A stretch of 54,170 nucleotides of DNA from Gammaproteobacteria bacterium (GCA_021647505.1 JAKIUN010000020.1:1-54170); one strand, 5' to 3'. Positions 39,258 to 48,752 are shown, counted from the first letter of the stretch. Program-made: numbers and translations. The notes: generated from the sequence alone by a model not told the origin.

Positions 39258-40211
39258 GTGACTGACGGCAGCATGATGGTGTTCACCGGGAACGCCAATC
39301 CACAGCTCGCACGATCGGTGGTGAACTACCTTAGTCTGCCCATAGGGCGAGCCAATGTAGGTAAGTTCAGCGACGGTGAGGTCGCGGTGGAAATTATGGA
39401 AAATGTCCGTGGTCGGGATATTTTCGTGATGCAGCCCACTTGTTCGCCCACCAATGACAATCTGATGGAGCTGCTGGTAATGATCGATGCCTTGCGTCGT
39501 GCCTCGGCCTATCGTATTACCGCTGTCATTCCCTATTTCGGCTATTCGCGCCAGGATCGCCGCCCGCGCTCGGCGCGCGTGCCGCTGACCGCGCGGTTGG
39601 TGGCGGATATGATTACCACCGCCGGCGCCGACCGCGTGCTGACCGTGGATCTGCACGCCGATCAGGTACAGGGTTTCTTCGCCAGGCCGGTGGACAATAT
39701 TTACGCCTCGCCGATCTTGCTGGGCGACATCTGGCGCCAGGAATACCAGGAGCTGATGGTGGTGTCGCCGGACGTGGGCGGCGTGGTGCGCGCCCGTGCC
39801 CTGGCCAAGCGTCTCGACGATGCCGATCTGGCCATTATCGACAAGCGTCGCCCGCGTGCCAACGAGGCCAAGGTGATGAACATCATCGGTGATGTGGAAG
39901 GCCGCACCTGCGTGCTGGTGGACGACCTGGTCGATACCGCCGGCACCCTGTGCAAGGCCGCGCAAGCATTGAAAGATAGCGGCGCAGCGGGGGTGGTGGC
40001 CTACTGTACCCACCCCGTGCTGTCCGGCCCGGCGGTGGAAAACATCGAGGCTTCCGTGCTCGACGCGTTGGTGGTCACCGATACCATCCCGCTGAATGAA
40101 GAGGCCGCAGCCTGCGCACGTATCCGCCAACTCTCTATCGCTGAGCTGCTGGCCGAAACCATGCGCCGGGTCAGCAACGAGGAATCGGTCAGCTCGTTGT
40201 TCATGGATTAA
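39258..40211 (+). CDS. prs: Ribose-phosphate pyrophosphokinase
   Basis: Makes PRPP from ribose 5-phosphate and ATP. The 317-residue protein has the class I signatures: [15 protein letters not shown] near the start, [12 protein letters not shown], the metal-binding [12 protein letters not shown] and the PRPP loop [12 protein letters not shown]. The GTG start has AGGGG eight bases upstream; an ATG five codons on is an alternative. It is followed by a terminator and then rplY, and lies in the ispE-tRNA-prs-rplY-pth order. Confidence 0.96.
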   Translation: MTDGSMMVFTGNANPQLARSVVNYLSLPIGRANVGKFSDGEVAVEIMENVRGRDIFVMQPTCSPTNDNLMELLVMIDALRRASAYRITAVIPYFGYSRQDRRPRSARVPLTARLVADMITTAGADRVLTVDLHADQVQGFFARPVDNIYASPILLGDIWRQEYQELMVVSPDVGGVVRARALAKRLDDADLAIIDKRRPRANEAKVMNIIGDVEGRTCVLVDDLVDTAGTLCKAAQALKDSGAAGVVAYCTHPVLSGPAVENIEASVLDALVVTDTIPLNEEAAACARIRQLSIAELLAETMRRVSNEESVSSLFMD

Positions 40212-40248
40212 CTGAATTATTCGCAGGGCTGGATAGCCCTGTAGTAAT

Positions 40249-40281
40249 CCGCGTCCCTGGTCGCAAGGGGCGCGGTTTTTT
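40249..40281 (+). terminator. Rho-independent terminator after prs
   Basis: CCGCGTCCCT pairs with AGGGGCGCGG (one G-U) around GGTCGCA, followed by six T. It lies 37 bp past the prs stop and 24 bp before rplY, so it ends or attenuates readthrough into rplY. Confidence 0.85.
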
Positions 40282-40305
40282 GTCACTACTGATTGGAGCA
40301 AGACA

Positions 40306-40944
40306 ATGAAAGTCGATTTTACACTGACTGCTGAACGCCGGACGGACGTAGGGAAAGGTGCGAGCCGCCGCCTGCGTCGTGCCGGCAAAATCCCTGCCGT
40401 GATATATGGTGCGAGCGAAGATCCGATTTCTCTGACCCTGGATCACGATAGCTTCATGCACCGCCTGGAGCACGAAGCCTTCTATTCTCACATCCTCACC
40501 CTCAGCGTCGATGACAAGACTTACAAGGCCGTGCTGAAAGACCTTCAGCGCCACCCGGCCAAGAGCCGTATGCTGCATGCTGACTTTCTGCGTGTGGGCG
40601 AGGACGATGTCATCCACATGTCCGTGCCACTGCATTTTATCGGTGAAGATGTCGCCCCGGGTGTCAAGACCGGTGGTCTGGTTTCGCACCTGATGTCATC
40701 GGTGGAGATCATCTGCAAGGCCGGTGAGCTGCCCGAGTACCTCGAAGTGGATCTGTCCAACCTCGAGGCCGGTGATTCCCTGCACCTGAGCGACATCAAG
40801 CTGCCTGCAGGGGCTGTCGTCGCTGCTCTTCAGCATGGCGAAGATCACGATCTGCCGGTGGCCAGCATCCACATGCCGCGCGGCACCAGCAGTGATGATG
40901 AGGCCGAAGAAAACGAAGCGAGCGAGGAAGAGTCCGCCGAATAA
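40306..40944 (+). CDS. rplY: 50S ribosomal protein L25 (general stress protein Ctc type)
   Basis: Binds 5S rRNA in the large subunit. The 212-residue protein is of the long TL5/Ctc type: an N-terminal L25 domain (GKGASRRLRRAGKIPAVIYG) and a C-terminal beta domain, ending in an acidic tail (SSDDEAEENEASEEESAE). The tail is longer and more acidic than in E. coli L25, which has only the first domain. It has its own region after the prs terminator and is followed by pth after 33 bp. Confidence 0.95.
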   Translation: MKVDFTLTAERRTDVGKGASRRLRRAGKIPAVIYGASEDPISLTLDHDSFMHRLEHEAFYSHILTLSVDDKTYKAVLKDLQRHPAKSRMLHADFLRVGEDDVIHMSVPLHFIGEDVAPGVKTGGLVSHLMSSVEIICKAGELPEYLEVDLSNLEAGDSLHLSDIKLPAGAVVAALQHGEDHDLPVASIHMPRGTSSDDEAEENEASEEESAE

Positions 40945-40977
40945 GGGCGCCTTTTCTCGATCTACGGAAAGCCGACG

Positions 40978-41559
40978 TTGTCTGACTCTGTGCAACTCAT
41001 CGTTGGCCTGGGGAATCCCGGGCCGAAATATGCGCAGACGCGGCACAACGTCGGCTTTTTGTTGGTCGACGAACTGGCGCGCAGTAAGGGCGCCACGTTC
41101 CGGCCTGAGGCCAAATTTCATGGCGAGGTTTGTAAGCTGCACCTGGATGGCCGCGAGCTGTGGCTGCTCAAGCCAAACACCTTCATGAACCGCAGCGGAC
41201 AGGCCGTGGCTGCGCTAACGCGGTTTTACAAGATTCCGTCCGAGGCTGTTCTGGTGGTGCATGACGAACTGGACATCCCGGCCGGTCAGCTGCGCCTGAA
41301 GAAGGGTGGCGGGCATGGTGGACACAATGGCCTGCGTGACATCATCAGCCAGTTGGGCAGTCGCGAGTTTCTGCGCCTGCGCATCGGCATTGACCACCCC
41401 GGCGTGGCCCGCGAAGTGAGCAACTATGTGCTGAGCAAGGCCAGCCCCGACGATCGCATTAGCATCGAGGCGGCCGTCAACGAGGCCCAGCGCACCTTGC
41501 CGCTGATCATCGCTGGCGACCTGCAAGCGGCCATGAATCGGCTGCATAGCCGTAAATAA
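40978..41559 (+). CDS. pth: Peptidyl-tRNA hydrolase
   Basis: Recycles peptidyl-tRNAs that drop off the ribosome. 193 residues from a TTG start ([15 protein letters not shown]), with a GGA ribosome-like site nine bases upstream. The catalytic asparagine and histidine lie in [16 protein letters not shown] and the aspartate in [23 protein letters not shown] is present. It follows rplY by 33 bp and precedes ychF. The TTG start is the only choice that keeps the conserved VGLGNPG N-terminus with a short leader. Confidence 0.95.
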   Translation: MSDSVQLIVGLGNPGPKYAQTRHNVGFLLVDELARSKGATFRPEAKFHGEVCKLHLDGRELWLLKPNTFMNRSGQAVAALTRFYKIPSEAVLVVHDELDIPAGQLRLKKGGGHGGHNGLRDIISQLGSREFLRLRIGIDHPGVAREVSNYVLSKASPDDRISIEAAVNEAQRTLPLIIAGDLQAAMNRLHSRK

Positions 41560-41600
41560 AGGACTTAGGACTAAGCTCCCAGGACTGGGCACCCGAGCCT

Positions 41601-41621
41601 GTAGGGTGGGCACTGCCCACC
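41601..41621. repeat. GGTGGGC palindrome between pth and ychF
   Basis: GTAGGGTGGGCACTGCCCACC contains a perfect GGTGGGC/GCCCACC stem with an ACT loop. It shares the GTAGGGTGGGCA core with 38785-38809. It lies in the 133-bp gap between two same-strand genes. Confidence 0.7.
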
Positions 41622-41692
41622 ATTTCAGCGTGATTGGCGTCCACTCGCGGATCACACAAACCTCCACAAAGCCGGATCAAAGAGACACAGAC

Positions 41693-42784
41693 ATGGGATT
41701 CAAATGCGGCATCGTCGGCCTGCCCAACGTAGGTAAATCGACCCTTTTCAATGCACTCACCAAGGCCGGCATCCAGGCCGCCAACTACCCCTTCTGCACC
41801 ATCGAGCCCAACGTCGGCGTGGTGCCGGTGCCGGATCCGCGCCTCGATGCGCTGGCGGCGATCGTCAAGCCCCAGCGGGTGCTGCCCACCACTATCGAAT
41901 TCGTTGACATTGCCGGCCTGGTGGCCGGCGCTTCCAAGGGTGAGGGTTTGGGCAATCAGTTCCTCGCCAACATCCGCGAGACCGATGCCATCGCCCATGT
42001 GGTGCGCTGCTTCGAGGACGACGACGTGGTGCATGTGGCCGGCAAGGTCAGCCCGCTGGACGACGTCGAGGTGATCAATACCGAGCTGGGTCTAGCCGAT
42101 CTCGAATCGGTGGAGAAGGCCATTACTCGCCAAACCAAGGTGGCCAAGTCTGGCGACAAGCACGCCAAGGCGTGCCTTGCCGTGTTCGAGCCCTTGCGCG
42201 CCCACCTGGATGAAGGAAAGCCGGCGCGTACCTTGACGCTGGACGCCGATCAGCGTGAGTTGCTGTACGACCTGCACCTGTTGACCATCAAACCCACCCT
42301 GTACATCGCTAACGTCGCCGAAGACGGCTTCGACGACAACCCGCAGCTGAAGCAGGTACGCGAGCTGGCTGCCAGCGAAGGTGCACAGGTGGTGCCTGTG
42401 TGCGCCGCCATCGAGGCGGAGTTATCCGAACTGGAGGACGAAGACCGCGCGGAATTCCTGCAGGAGCTGGGTATCGAGGAGCCGGGCCTCAACCGCGTCA
42501 TCCGTGCCGGTTATGACCTGCTGCATCTGCACACCTACTTTACCGCTGGCGAGAAAGAGGTGCGTGCCTGGACTGTGCACGTCGGTGCCACCGGGCCACA
42601 GGCTGCCGGCGTCATCCACACCGATTTCGAAAAGGGTTTCATCCGTGCCGAAGTCATCGCCTATGATGACTTTATCGTCGGTAATGGCGAGCAGGGCGCC
42701 AAGGAGGCCGGTAAGTGGCGCCTGGAAGGCAAGGACTACGTGGTGCAGGACGGCGACGTGATGCACTTCCGTTTCAACGTCTGA
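41693..42784 (+). CDS. ychF: Redox-regulated ATPase/GTPase YchF (OLA1 family)
   Basis: 363 residues starting [20 protein letters not shown], with the P-loop GLPNVGKS (9-16), [20 protein letters not shown] and the NVAE motif that replaces the G4 motif and gives ATP preference. A coiled-coil insert and a C-terminal TGS domain ([20 protein letters not shown]) follow. YchF binds ribosomes and is linked to stress responses in bacteria. An upstream 29-residue extension is rejected. A strong terminator follows. Confidence 0.96.
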   Translation: MGFKCGIVGLPNVGKSTLFNALTKAGIQAANYPFCTIEPNVGVVPVPDPRLDALAAIVKPQRVLPTTIEFVDIAGLVAGASKGEGLGNQFLANIRETDAIAHVVRCFEDDDVVHVAGKVSPLDDVEVINTELGLADLESVEKAITRQTKVAKSGDKHAKACLAVFEPLRAHLDEGKPARTLTLDADQRELLYDLHLLTIKPTLYIANVAEDGFDDNPQLKQVRELAASEGAQVVPVCAAIEAELSELEDEDRAEFLQELGIEEPGLNRVIRAGYDLLHLHTYFTAGEKEVRAWTVHVGATGPQAAGVIHTDFEKGFIRAEVIAYDDFIVGNGEQGAKEAGKWRLEGKDYVVQDGDVMHFRFNV

Positions 42785-42814
42785 AGTGACGACAAGGCCC
42801 ATTCCGGGCTGGAC

Positions 42815-42852
42815 AAGGAGGGCGGGAAAACGTAAAATTCCGCCTCCTTTTT
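42815..42852 (+). terminator. Rho-independent terminator after ychF
   Basis: AAGGAGGGCGGGAA pairs with TTCCGCCTCCTT with small bulges around AACGTAAAA, followed by five T. It lies 30 bp after the ychF stop and before tRNA-Met. Confidence 0.8.
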
Positions 42853-42879
42853 GATCCCGCATGGGGTCGCGCAGCAAAC

Positions 42880-42956
42880 GGCTATGTAGCTCAGCTGGTT
42901 AGAGCACATCACTCATAATGATGGGGTCCCCTGTTCGAATCAGGGCATAGCCACCA
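42880..42956 (+). tRNA. Elongator tRNA-Met (anticodon CAT)
   Basis: 77 nt with acceptor GGCTATG/CATAGCC, D arm AGCTCAGCTGGTTAGAGC, anticodon stem CATCA/TGATG around CTCATAA, and an encoded CCA end. Similarity to E. coli metT and a paired first acceptor base identify the elongator rather than initiator form; lysidine-modified tRNA-Ile2 is less likely. The 3' CACCA is part of a 12-bp direct repeat that flanks the element downstream. Confidence 0.94.
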
Positions 42957-43117
42957 TATTCCAATGCCATTAAGTTAAGCCTGAAATCCTGCTTGTTGTA
43001 GGTTGGTGGTGAGCCTGCGAACCCCAACGAAGCCAACAATGTTGGGGTTCCTTTGTCACCGCCAACCTACAAAACAGTCGTGATTTTGTTAACTTAATGA
43101 CATTGCACCATATTCCA
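42952..43117. mobile_element. 142-bp palindromic MITE-like element at the tRNA-Met 3' end
   Basis: A perfect 12-bp direct repeat, CACCATATTCCA, lies at 42952-42963 (including the tRNA CACCA) and at 43106-43117. Between them, terminal arms CAATGCCATTAAGTTAA and TTAACTTAATGACATTG (42962-42978, 43089-43105) match with one mismatch. Inside are nested stems TGTAGGTTGG/CCAACCTACA and GAACCCCAAC/GTTGGGGTTC. There is no coding frame of its own. The rest of the 42957-43204 gap is empty. Confidence 0.8.
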
Positions 43118-43204
43118 TTTTCACGATTTTTCCGGGGTGTCCAAAAACAGCCTGGAAACTTCCCGAGACCATATTTAAAAAATTTTGAAAAGTGTACTAA
43201 CAAT

Positions 43205-43978
43205 TTATTGCGGTAGATAGATCGGCCCACGCGGGCCGTCAAGTTCGATTACGGGATGGCTATAAAGGCGTTCGATATTTTTTGCCCTCAACACTCTGCT
43301 CAGCGGGCCATACAGGCTCTCTCCTTCGCCGAACAACAGCAGGGCGTGGTCGCAGAAGCGGCTGGCTAAATTGACATCATGCAGAATCATCAGCAGTCCC
43401 CGCGTTTCTTCTTGTACCTGCGAGGTGAGCTGCTCCAGCAGAGTGATCTGCTGATGAGGGTCAAGGTGGTTGGTGGGTTCGTCGAGTAGAAACAACCGGG
43501 GATCTTGGGTTAGCAGGGTGGCCACTGACAGCCGCCGCCGTTCACCACCGGACAGGGTGTTGATCTGGCGTGTTTCCAGCCCGGCCAGCCCTACCTGCGC
43601 CAGTGCCTGTTCGGCCAGGGCAATGTCGGCGGCCGATTCCCATTGCCAGCGTCCCAGGTGCGGATGGCGGCCGCTCAGTGCCGTTTCCAACACGGTGCCC
43701 GGGAAGGCATCACCCTCTTCCTGCAGCAGCAGGCCCATTTGCCGGGCGACCTGCCGGCGCGGCAGTGTGTCGATGGCCAGGCCATTCAGCAGAATCTGGC
43801 CGGCCGTCGGTGTGCGCAGTCCGGCGAGGGTGTGCAGCAAGGTGGTCTTGCCGATGCCGTTGGTGCCGAGAAGAGCCCAGCACTGGCCGGCGTGGATATC
43901 GAGATTGAGATCACTGCAGACCTGTTTGCCGCCGATCTCCACCGTCAGGCCGCAGGCTGTGAGCAGGGGCGTGCTCAT
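43205..43978 (-). CDS. ABC transporter ATP-binding protein (BtuD/FhuC type)
   Basis: 257 residues from the ATG at 43978, chosen for its GAGG eight bases upstream. Walker A (LGTNGIGKTTLL), signature (NTLSGGERRRLSVA), Walker B (LFLLDEPTNHLD) and the H-loop (ILHDVNLASRFCD) are intact. The sequence is closest to the iron-siderophore, haem and vitamin B12 uptake ATPases. The permease gene lies 157 bp upstream on the same strand with a REP-like pair between. No binding protein or TonB receptor gene is nearby, so the substrate is not defined. Confidence 0.9.
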   Translation of the reverse strand: MSTPLLTACGLTVEIGGKQVCSDLNLDIHAGQCWALLGTNGIGKTTLLHTLAGLRTPTAGQILLNGLAIDTLPRRQVARQMGLLLQEEGDAFPGTVLETALSGRHPHLGRWQWESAADIALAEQALAQVGLAGLETRQINTLSGGERRRLSVATLLTQDPRLFLLDEPTNHLDPHQQITLLEQLTSQVQEETRGLLMILHDVNLASRFCDHALLLFGEGESLYGPLSRVLRAKNIERLYSHPVIELDGPRGPIYLPQ

Positions 43979-44030
43979 GCCGGTTTCCTCTGCCATTTAC
44001 CGACAAGCAACCTGGTGTAGGACATTGCAT

Positions 44031-44116
44031 TAGGAGTGGGCCATGTTCGCGATGGTCTCTGTGGGGTGAGGGCTGTGGTGTGTAAAGATCCTCGCGGGCA
44101 TGGCCCGCCCCGACGG
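44031..44116. repeat. REP-like inverted pair in the ABC permease-ATPase gap
   Basis: TAGGAGTGGGCCATGTTCGC (44031-44050) resembles the GGAGCGGGCCATGCCCGCGA unit at 26317. A copy in the opposite orientation, CTCGCGGGCATGGCCCGCCC, lies at 44091-44110. The spacing (about 35 bp between units) differs from the first pair. It interrupts what would otherwise be a tight two-gene operon. Confidence 0.65.
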
Positions 44117-44135
44117 TGATGTGCGGTCGGCGGAT

Positions 44136-45101
44136 TCACAGGCGGATCCCTCGCCGGTTGAGCAGATACAGGAATAACGGCACGCCAAGCAGGGCGGTGA
44201 TCACGCCTACCGGCAACTGTTGCGGGGCGACTACAGTGCGTGCCAGGGTGTCGGCCAGCATCAGTAAACTGCCGCCGGCGAGCACGCAGCCGGGTAACAG
44301 GTGGCGGTGGTCATGCAGGCCAAGCAGACGCAGCAGGTGGGGGATTACCAGCCCCACGAAGCCGATGCTGCCGGCGATGGTCACGGCGCCGGCGGTGAGT
44401 AGGGAGGCGATGAAATACAGCAGCAGGCGCAGGCGCGGTACGGCTACGCCGAGGGCGCTGGCGGCCAGTTCGCCGCGTGCCAGTACGTTGAGATCACGCG
44501 CCAGAGGTAGGCACAGGAGCAGGCCGAGGCCGCAGGCTAGCAGGCCCCACAGGGGTGGCGGTGTGTGACTCAGGTCACCCATCAGCCAGAATAACATGCC
44601 GTGCAGACCGCGTTCCGGGGCGAGGGCGAGGATCAGGCCAATTAGTGCCCCCCAGCCGGCAGCCACGATCACGCCCGTCAATATCAGACGGGTGGCGGTC
44701 CAAGTACCACGGCCGTGGGCGAGACCAAACACCAGTAACATGGAGGCAAGGGCGCCGATAAAGGCATTGCCGGCCAGCAGCAGACCGCTTAAACCGGCCA
44801 GTAGTGACAGCAGTGCGGCCACCGCCGCACCGCCGGAGATGCCTAATATATAGGGGTCGGCGAGCGGGTTGCGCAGTAGCACTTGCATCAGCGCCCCGGC
44901 CAGGGCCAGCATGCCGCCGACGGCGAAGGCGGCGAGGGCGCGCGGCAGGCGCAGCTCGAAAACCACGGTCTGTGCCAGCGGTTCGGCGCTGTGGCTCAGC
45001 AGTGCCCACAGGTCGATGTCGATGCTGCCGCTGACCAGCGCCAGTAGCAGGCTGGCCGGCGCCAGCAGCAAGAGCAGGCCGAGCGTGATGCGGGGCGTCA
45101 T
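44136..45101 (-). CDS. FecCD/BtuC-family ABC permease
   Basis: A 321-residue integral membrane protein with eight to ten hydrophobic segments. Family features are ELRLPRALAAFAVGGMLALA, RNPLADPYILGISGGAAV and the C-terminal GSIGFVGLVIPHLLRL. Members transport iron-siderophores, haem or cobalamin. It starts 12 bp after the patatin gene stop and is followed by the ATPase after 157 bp. Substrate choice cannot be told from the sequence; the lack of a neighbouring binding protein makes this an incomplete locus. Confidence 0.9.
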   Translation of the reverse strand: MTPRITLGLLLLLAPASLLLALVSGSIDIDLWALLSHSAEPLAQTVVFELRLPRALAAFAVGGMLALAGALMQVLLRNPLADPYILGISGGAAVAALLSLLAGLSGLLLAGNAFIGALASMLLVFGLAHGRGTWTATRLILTGVIVAAGWGALIGLILALAPERGLHGMLFWLMGDLSHTPPPLWGLLACGLGLLLCLPLARDLNVLARGELAASALGVAVPRLRLLLYFIASLLTAGAVTIAGSIGFVGLVIPHLLRLLGLHDHRHLLPGCVLAGGSLLMLADTLARTVVAPQQLPVGVITALLGVPLFLYLLNRRGIRL

Positions 45102-45113
45102 ATGGGTGCGCCT

Positions 45114-47339
45114 TTAAAAAACACGACCAAGAAACAGGTAAGAGGATTGCCGCCCTTCGTTGTTGAATCCGTAGGCGATATAGATCGGCCCGATGTAAGT
45201 GTCTGCGCCAATAAAGACGCTGCCGGCATGGATCAGCGAATCGAAACCGATTTGGGCGCGAGTCTGCCAGGCGTTACCGGCCTCGATGGAGGCGCCGATA
45301 TACAGCGGTATTTCTGCGGATTTGATGAAGTAGTGGTTCAGGGTGCGATAATAGGCCAGCGTCGCCAGTGCCGTGTAGGCGCCGCCGAGTTCATCCTGCG
45401 CATAGCCCGAGAGATTCAGGAAGCCGCCCAACTGAAACAAGTTGGACAGGCTTGATCGATTGTTGATGGTGTCCGAATAGCTGAATTTGCCTAACAGGAT
45501 ATTGTTGCCCCAACGGCCGGCCTTGTAGAGCGAGAGGCTGCCGAGATCGACATTGGCGTCGGCGCCCAGTTCGCTCTTCGATGAGGAAAGGGACAGCAGG
45601 CCATAGCTGCCCCGGTGTGGGAAATTCGGGTTGTCCAGGGTGTCGTAGGTGAAGCGCAGGCGATAGGCGCCGTCTTCACTGTTGGTGGTGGGCTGCGGCG
45701 GGCCGGTGGTGATGTCGGCTTTGCTCGATGAGCGTGCGATACCCACGCGCAGTTCCGCGCGGTTACCGAATTGACGGCCGGCATCCACCGCCACTTGTCT
45801 TTCCCGCAGGCGGGCGGTGAGCAGGGTGTTGCCGTTCCGGTAGCGGTTTACGCTGCGCTGCTGGGCGCTGATGGTGGCAGCGACAAAGTAGTTCGAGGCG
45901 GCACTGATGGGTTGGAAGAATTCACTGACAATGCCTGAACGCTCACCAAAACTCAGCTCGGTATTCCATTCGGCACCCAGTGCGTTGACTTCCGTGGCGA
46001 GCAGGCCGATGGCGAGACTGATCTTGTTGGAGCCGCTGAAGTCGCCGCTCATGGCAACCCCAGCACGCAGGTAGTTCGGCCCCCAATCTTTTTTACGAAC
46101 GTCGATCAGCAGGCTGGTTTGGCCATCGTCCGTGTCTTTGTCCAGTTGATAGCTAATGTGGGAAAAATAACCAAGGCCATAGAGATAGTTGATATCTTCT
46201 TCCAGTTTTGCACGGTCGAAATGATCACCCGGCCGGAGGTGAATGTAGTTTGCAAGGCGTGCCTGCGACAGGCGGGAATTGGTACTGATGACAACGGCAT
46301 CAATGATCGGGGTGAGGGGAGGCTGGTGGCTGATATTGTTACGGTAGTCGCGGTAGTGTCCAGCGTCGATGCGATAGCGGCTCAATTTGTCAAGACTGTT
46401 GCGAGCGGCCTTTTCACCGATAGCGATGATCTCGGCGGCCCGATCAAAATCTGCGGCAGAATAGTCCTCCAGGTTGGGGGTGATGAGGGTGTCGTCGGTG
46501 CCTAGGTGTTTTATCTCTTGGGTGACGGTGTTTTGGGTCAGCAGTGATGAGACCTGTTCGGCAATGGAGAATACCGAGGTGAGTTCGTCCGCCGCCAGCA
46601 GGGGGGTGCTGATGTCGATGGCGATGATGAGTTTGGCCCCCATATCGCGCACCGCCTTGATTGGCAGGTTGCTGGAGAGACCACCGTCGACCAGCAGTTT
46701 TCCATCGATCTCGACCGGGGCATAAACCCCGGGAATGGCCATGCTGGCATGCATGGCGCGCGCGATGTCACCCCCGGCAATGACAACACGGTCACCGCTT
46801 TCGATATCGGTGGCAATGGCGCGGAAGGGGATCGGCAGTTGGTCGAAATCGTGTATCTGTTCGGCGCCGGTGGTGATTCTTTTCAGCAGCAGTTCCAGTC
46901 GTTGGCCCTGTAGCAGGCCCTTGGGGAGACGCACGCCATCGATGTCCAGGCCGGCCTGCAAGGTGGTGAGGATATCCAGGTCGTCCTGTTTGCGCCGGAA
47001 GGCGCGGTAGCTGCGTTCGGAGGTATCGCTGAAGCCTTCGTTCCAGTCGATGCCGAGGATGATTTTTTCGATGTCAGTTGCGGGCAGGCCCATGGCATAG
47101 AGACCGGCGATGATGGAACCGGCGCTGGTGCCGGCGATGACATCGACCGGAATGTGGTTTTCCTCCAGTACTTTGAGCACGCCGACGTGTGCGAGGCCTC
47201 GCGCACCGCCGCCACTGAGAACCAGACCGATACGGGGCCGCTCACCGGCGGTCTTTTCTACCGGGGCGGCAACGCTTGCTATGGGCAGCAGGGATAGCAA
47301 CAGGCCCAGTACCAGGACGATGCCGCGTTGCGGCATCAA
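45114..47339 (-). CDS. Patatin-like phospholipase with BamA-type barrel (PlpD-like, type Vd)
   Basis: 741 residues with a signal peptide (about 1-25, LGLLLSLLPIASVAAP). The patatin domain has the oxyanion loop GGGARGLAHVG (43-53), nucleophile S72 in GTSAGS and D218 in DGG, the full Ser-Asp dyad. A POTRA-like region near 330-420 (LRPGDHFDRAKLEEDINYLY) and a C-terminal 16-strand-like barrel follow, ending in FLGRVF with the terminal phenylalanine of outer-membrane proteins. This is the PlpD arrangement (type Vd autotransporter lipase). It overlaps the HAD phosphatase by 4 bp. Confidence 0.92.
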   Translation of the reverse strand: MMPQRGIVLVLGLLLSLLPIASVAAPVEKTAGERPRIGLVLSGGGARGLAHVGVLKVLEENHIPVDVIAGTSAGSIIAGLYAMGLPATDIEKIILGIDWNEGFSDTSERSYRAFRRKQDDLDILTTLQAGLDIDGVRLPKGLLQGQRLELLLKRITTGAEQIHDFDQLPIPFRAIATDIESGDRVVIAGGDIARAMHASMAIPGVYAPVEIDGKLLVDGGLSSNLPIKAVRDMGAKLIIAIDISTPLLAADELTSVFSIAEQVSSLLTQNTVTQEIKHLGTDDTLITPNLEDYSAADFDRAAEIIAIGEKAARNSLDKLSRYRIDAGHYRDYRNNISHQPPLTPIIDAVVISTNSRLSQARLANYIHLRPGDHFDRAKLEEDINYLYGLGYFSHISYQLDKDTDDGQTSLLIDVRKKDWGPNYLRAGVAMSGDFSGSNKISLAIGLLATEVNALGAEWNTELSFGERSGIVSEFFQPISAASNYFVAATISAQQRSVNRYRNGNTLLTARLRERQVAVDAGRQFGNRAELRVGIARSSSKADITTGPPQPTTNSEDGAYRLRFTYDTLDNPNFPHRGSYGLLSLSSSKSELGADANVDLGSLSLYKAGRWGNNILLGKFSYSDTINNRSSLSNLFQLGGFLNLSGYAQDELGGAYTALATLAYYRTLNHYFIKSAEIPLYIGASIEAGNAWQTRAQIGFDSLIHAGSVFIGADTYIGPIYIAYGFNNEGRQSSYLFLGRVF

Positions 47340-48001
47340 CTTGTGCGGTCTCTCAGGCTGATGATAGGCCAGCCCCGGCTTTCGGCGCGCTCGCGCAAAG
47401 TATCGTCCGGGTCAACGGCTACTGGATATTGCACCATTTCCAGTAGTGGCAGGTCATTGTGCGAGTCGCTGTAGAACCCACTGCCGGCGAGGTTTTCGCC
47501 CTGTTTTTGTAGCCATTCTGTCAGGCGTGTGACCTTGCCTTCACGGAAGCTGGGGGTACCGGAAACGCGACCGGTGTAGCGACCGCCGACTTGTTCCGGT
47601 TCGGTGGCGACCAGATGTTCGATGCCCAGGTTATTGGCGATGGGACGGGTGACGAAGCTGTTGGTGGCGGTGATAATGAGCAGGGTATCGCCGGCTTTGC
47701 GGTGTTTATCGAGCAGCGCCAAGGCCTTGGGCAGAATGATGGGCTGGATTTTTTCTGCCATAAACTGCTTGTGCAGCTCGGCCAGCCGCTCGGGCGCCAT
47801 TGCGGCCAGCGGCTTGAGGCTGAATTCGAGAAATTCGAGGATATCCAGCGTGCCGGCCTCGTATTCGTGCAGGAAGCGCCGATTTTCGCGGTCGTAAAAT
47901 TCGCCATCGACGAGATTTTGCTCAACCAGAAAGCGGCCCCATAGATAGTCGCTGTCCCCGCTCAGCAGGGTGTTGTCGAGGTCGAAGATTGCCAGGCTCA
48001 C
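47336..48001 (-). CDS. HAD-IB family phosphatase
   Basis: 221 residues with the HAD motifs FDLDNTL (D7, D9), a conserved threonine in LIITATNS and GFYSDSHNDLPLL near the C-terminus. The helical cap is of the SerB/phosphoserine type (subclass IB). Similar proteins act on phosphoserine or small phosphate esters; the substrate here is open. The stop overlaps the patatin start by 4 bp (ATGA), so they are co-translated. It is divergent from rppH across 250 bp. Confidence 0.88.
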   Translation of the reverse strand: MSLAIFDLDNTLLSGDSDYLWGRFLVEQNLVDGEFYDRENRRFLHEYEAGTLDILEFLEFSLKPLAAMAPERLAELHKQFMAEKIQPIILPKALALLDKHRKAGDTLLIITATNSFVTRPIANNLGIEHLVATEPEQVGGRYTGRVSGTPSFREGKVTRLTEWLQKQGENLAGSGFYSDSHNDLPLLEMVQYPVAVDPDDTLRERAESRGWPIISLRDRTS

Positions 48002-48251
48002 AGTGTTCTCTCAGCATGAATAAAGTACGGCTATGATAACGAAACCGTGGCAGGCCAGGAACAGTGCTTCGTCCAGATGATAATATCGGCTTCAGCGTCA
48101 CAGGGAAGTTGTTCCGCAAGGCGCGCTTTTGAAGGCAGACAGATACGCTGATCCCGGCATTATCGCCTGGGCGGCGTACTCGCATGCTTGCGTGAGTCAC
48201 GGCAGATGTGGAACAATCGCCAGTCGTGGAAGTAAGTTGTTGATTTGGCCG

Positions 48252-48752
48252 ATGATTGACGTCGACGGATATAGAGCGAATGTAGGTATCATCCTGAGTA
48301 ACACGGATGGCCGTGTGCTGTGGGCGCGCCGTATTGGTCAACAGGGGTGGCAGTTTCCGCAGGGCGGTATCAAGGCTGACGAAGATCCGTTGCAGGCACT
48401 CTACCGCGAACTGCACGAGGAGGTCGGTTTGCAGGCGGATCAGGTGGAAGTGGTCGGCAATACCCGTGGCTGGCTTCGCTATCGGTTGCCGAAACGCTTT
48501 TTGCGCCATGATTGCTCGCCCATGTGTATCGGTCAAAAGCAAATATGGTACCTGCTGCGTTTACAGGTATCAGACCTGGATGTGTGTCTGGATCTGGGCG
48601 ACATGCCAGAGTTCGATGGTTGGCGCTGGGTGGATTACTGGCAGCCTTTGCAAGAGGTGATTGCCTTCAAGCGCGATGTCTATCGCTTGGCGCTGGAGGA
48701 GCTGTCGCCCCTGCTGCCGGGAGTGCCGCAACGGCCTCCCCGTTCTACCTGA
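48252..48752 (+). CDS. rppH: RNA pyrophosphohydrolase
   Basis: Removes pyrophosphate from the 5' end of mRNA and starts RNase E-dependent decay. With the start at 48252 it has 166 residues beginning [15 protein letters not shown]. The Nudix box is complete (G38, E44, REL, EE and G59 in [10 protein letters not shown]). A longer frame upstream gives 41 residues without family support and no ribosome site. It precedes ptsP by 166 bp, the conserved rppH-ptsP order of gammaproteobacteria. A weak GGGTGGAC palindrome follows at 48813. Confidence 0.95.
   Translation: MIDVDGYRANVGIILSNTDGRVLWARRIGQQGWQFPQGGIKADEDPLQALYRELHEEVGLQADQVEVVGNTRGWLRYRLPKRFLRHDCSPMCIGQKQIWYLLRLQVSDLDVCLDLGDMPEFDGWRWVDYWQPLQEVIAFKRDVYRLALEELSPLLPGVPQRPPRST

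Noticed and set aside
47922-48542. 206-codon minus-strand frame across the HAD-rppH gap
   Set aside because: It overlaps both the HAD gene and the RppH Nudix domain in antisense and shows no recognisable domain.
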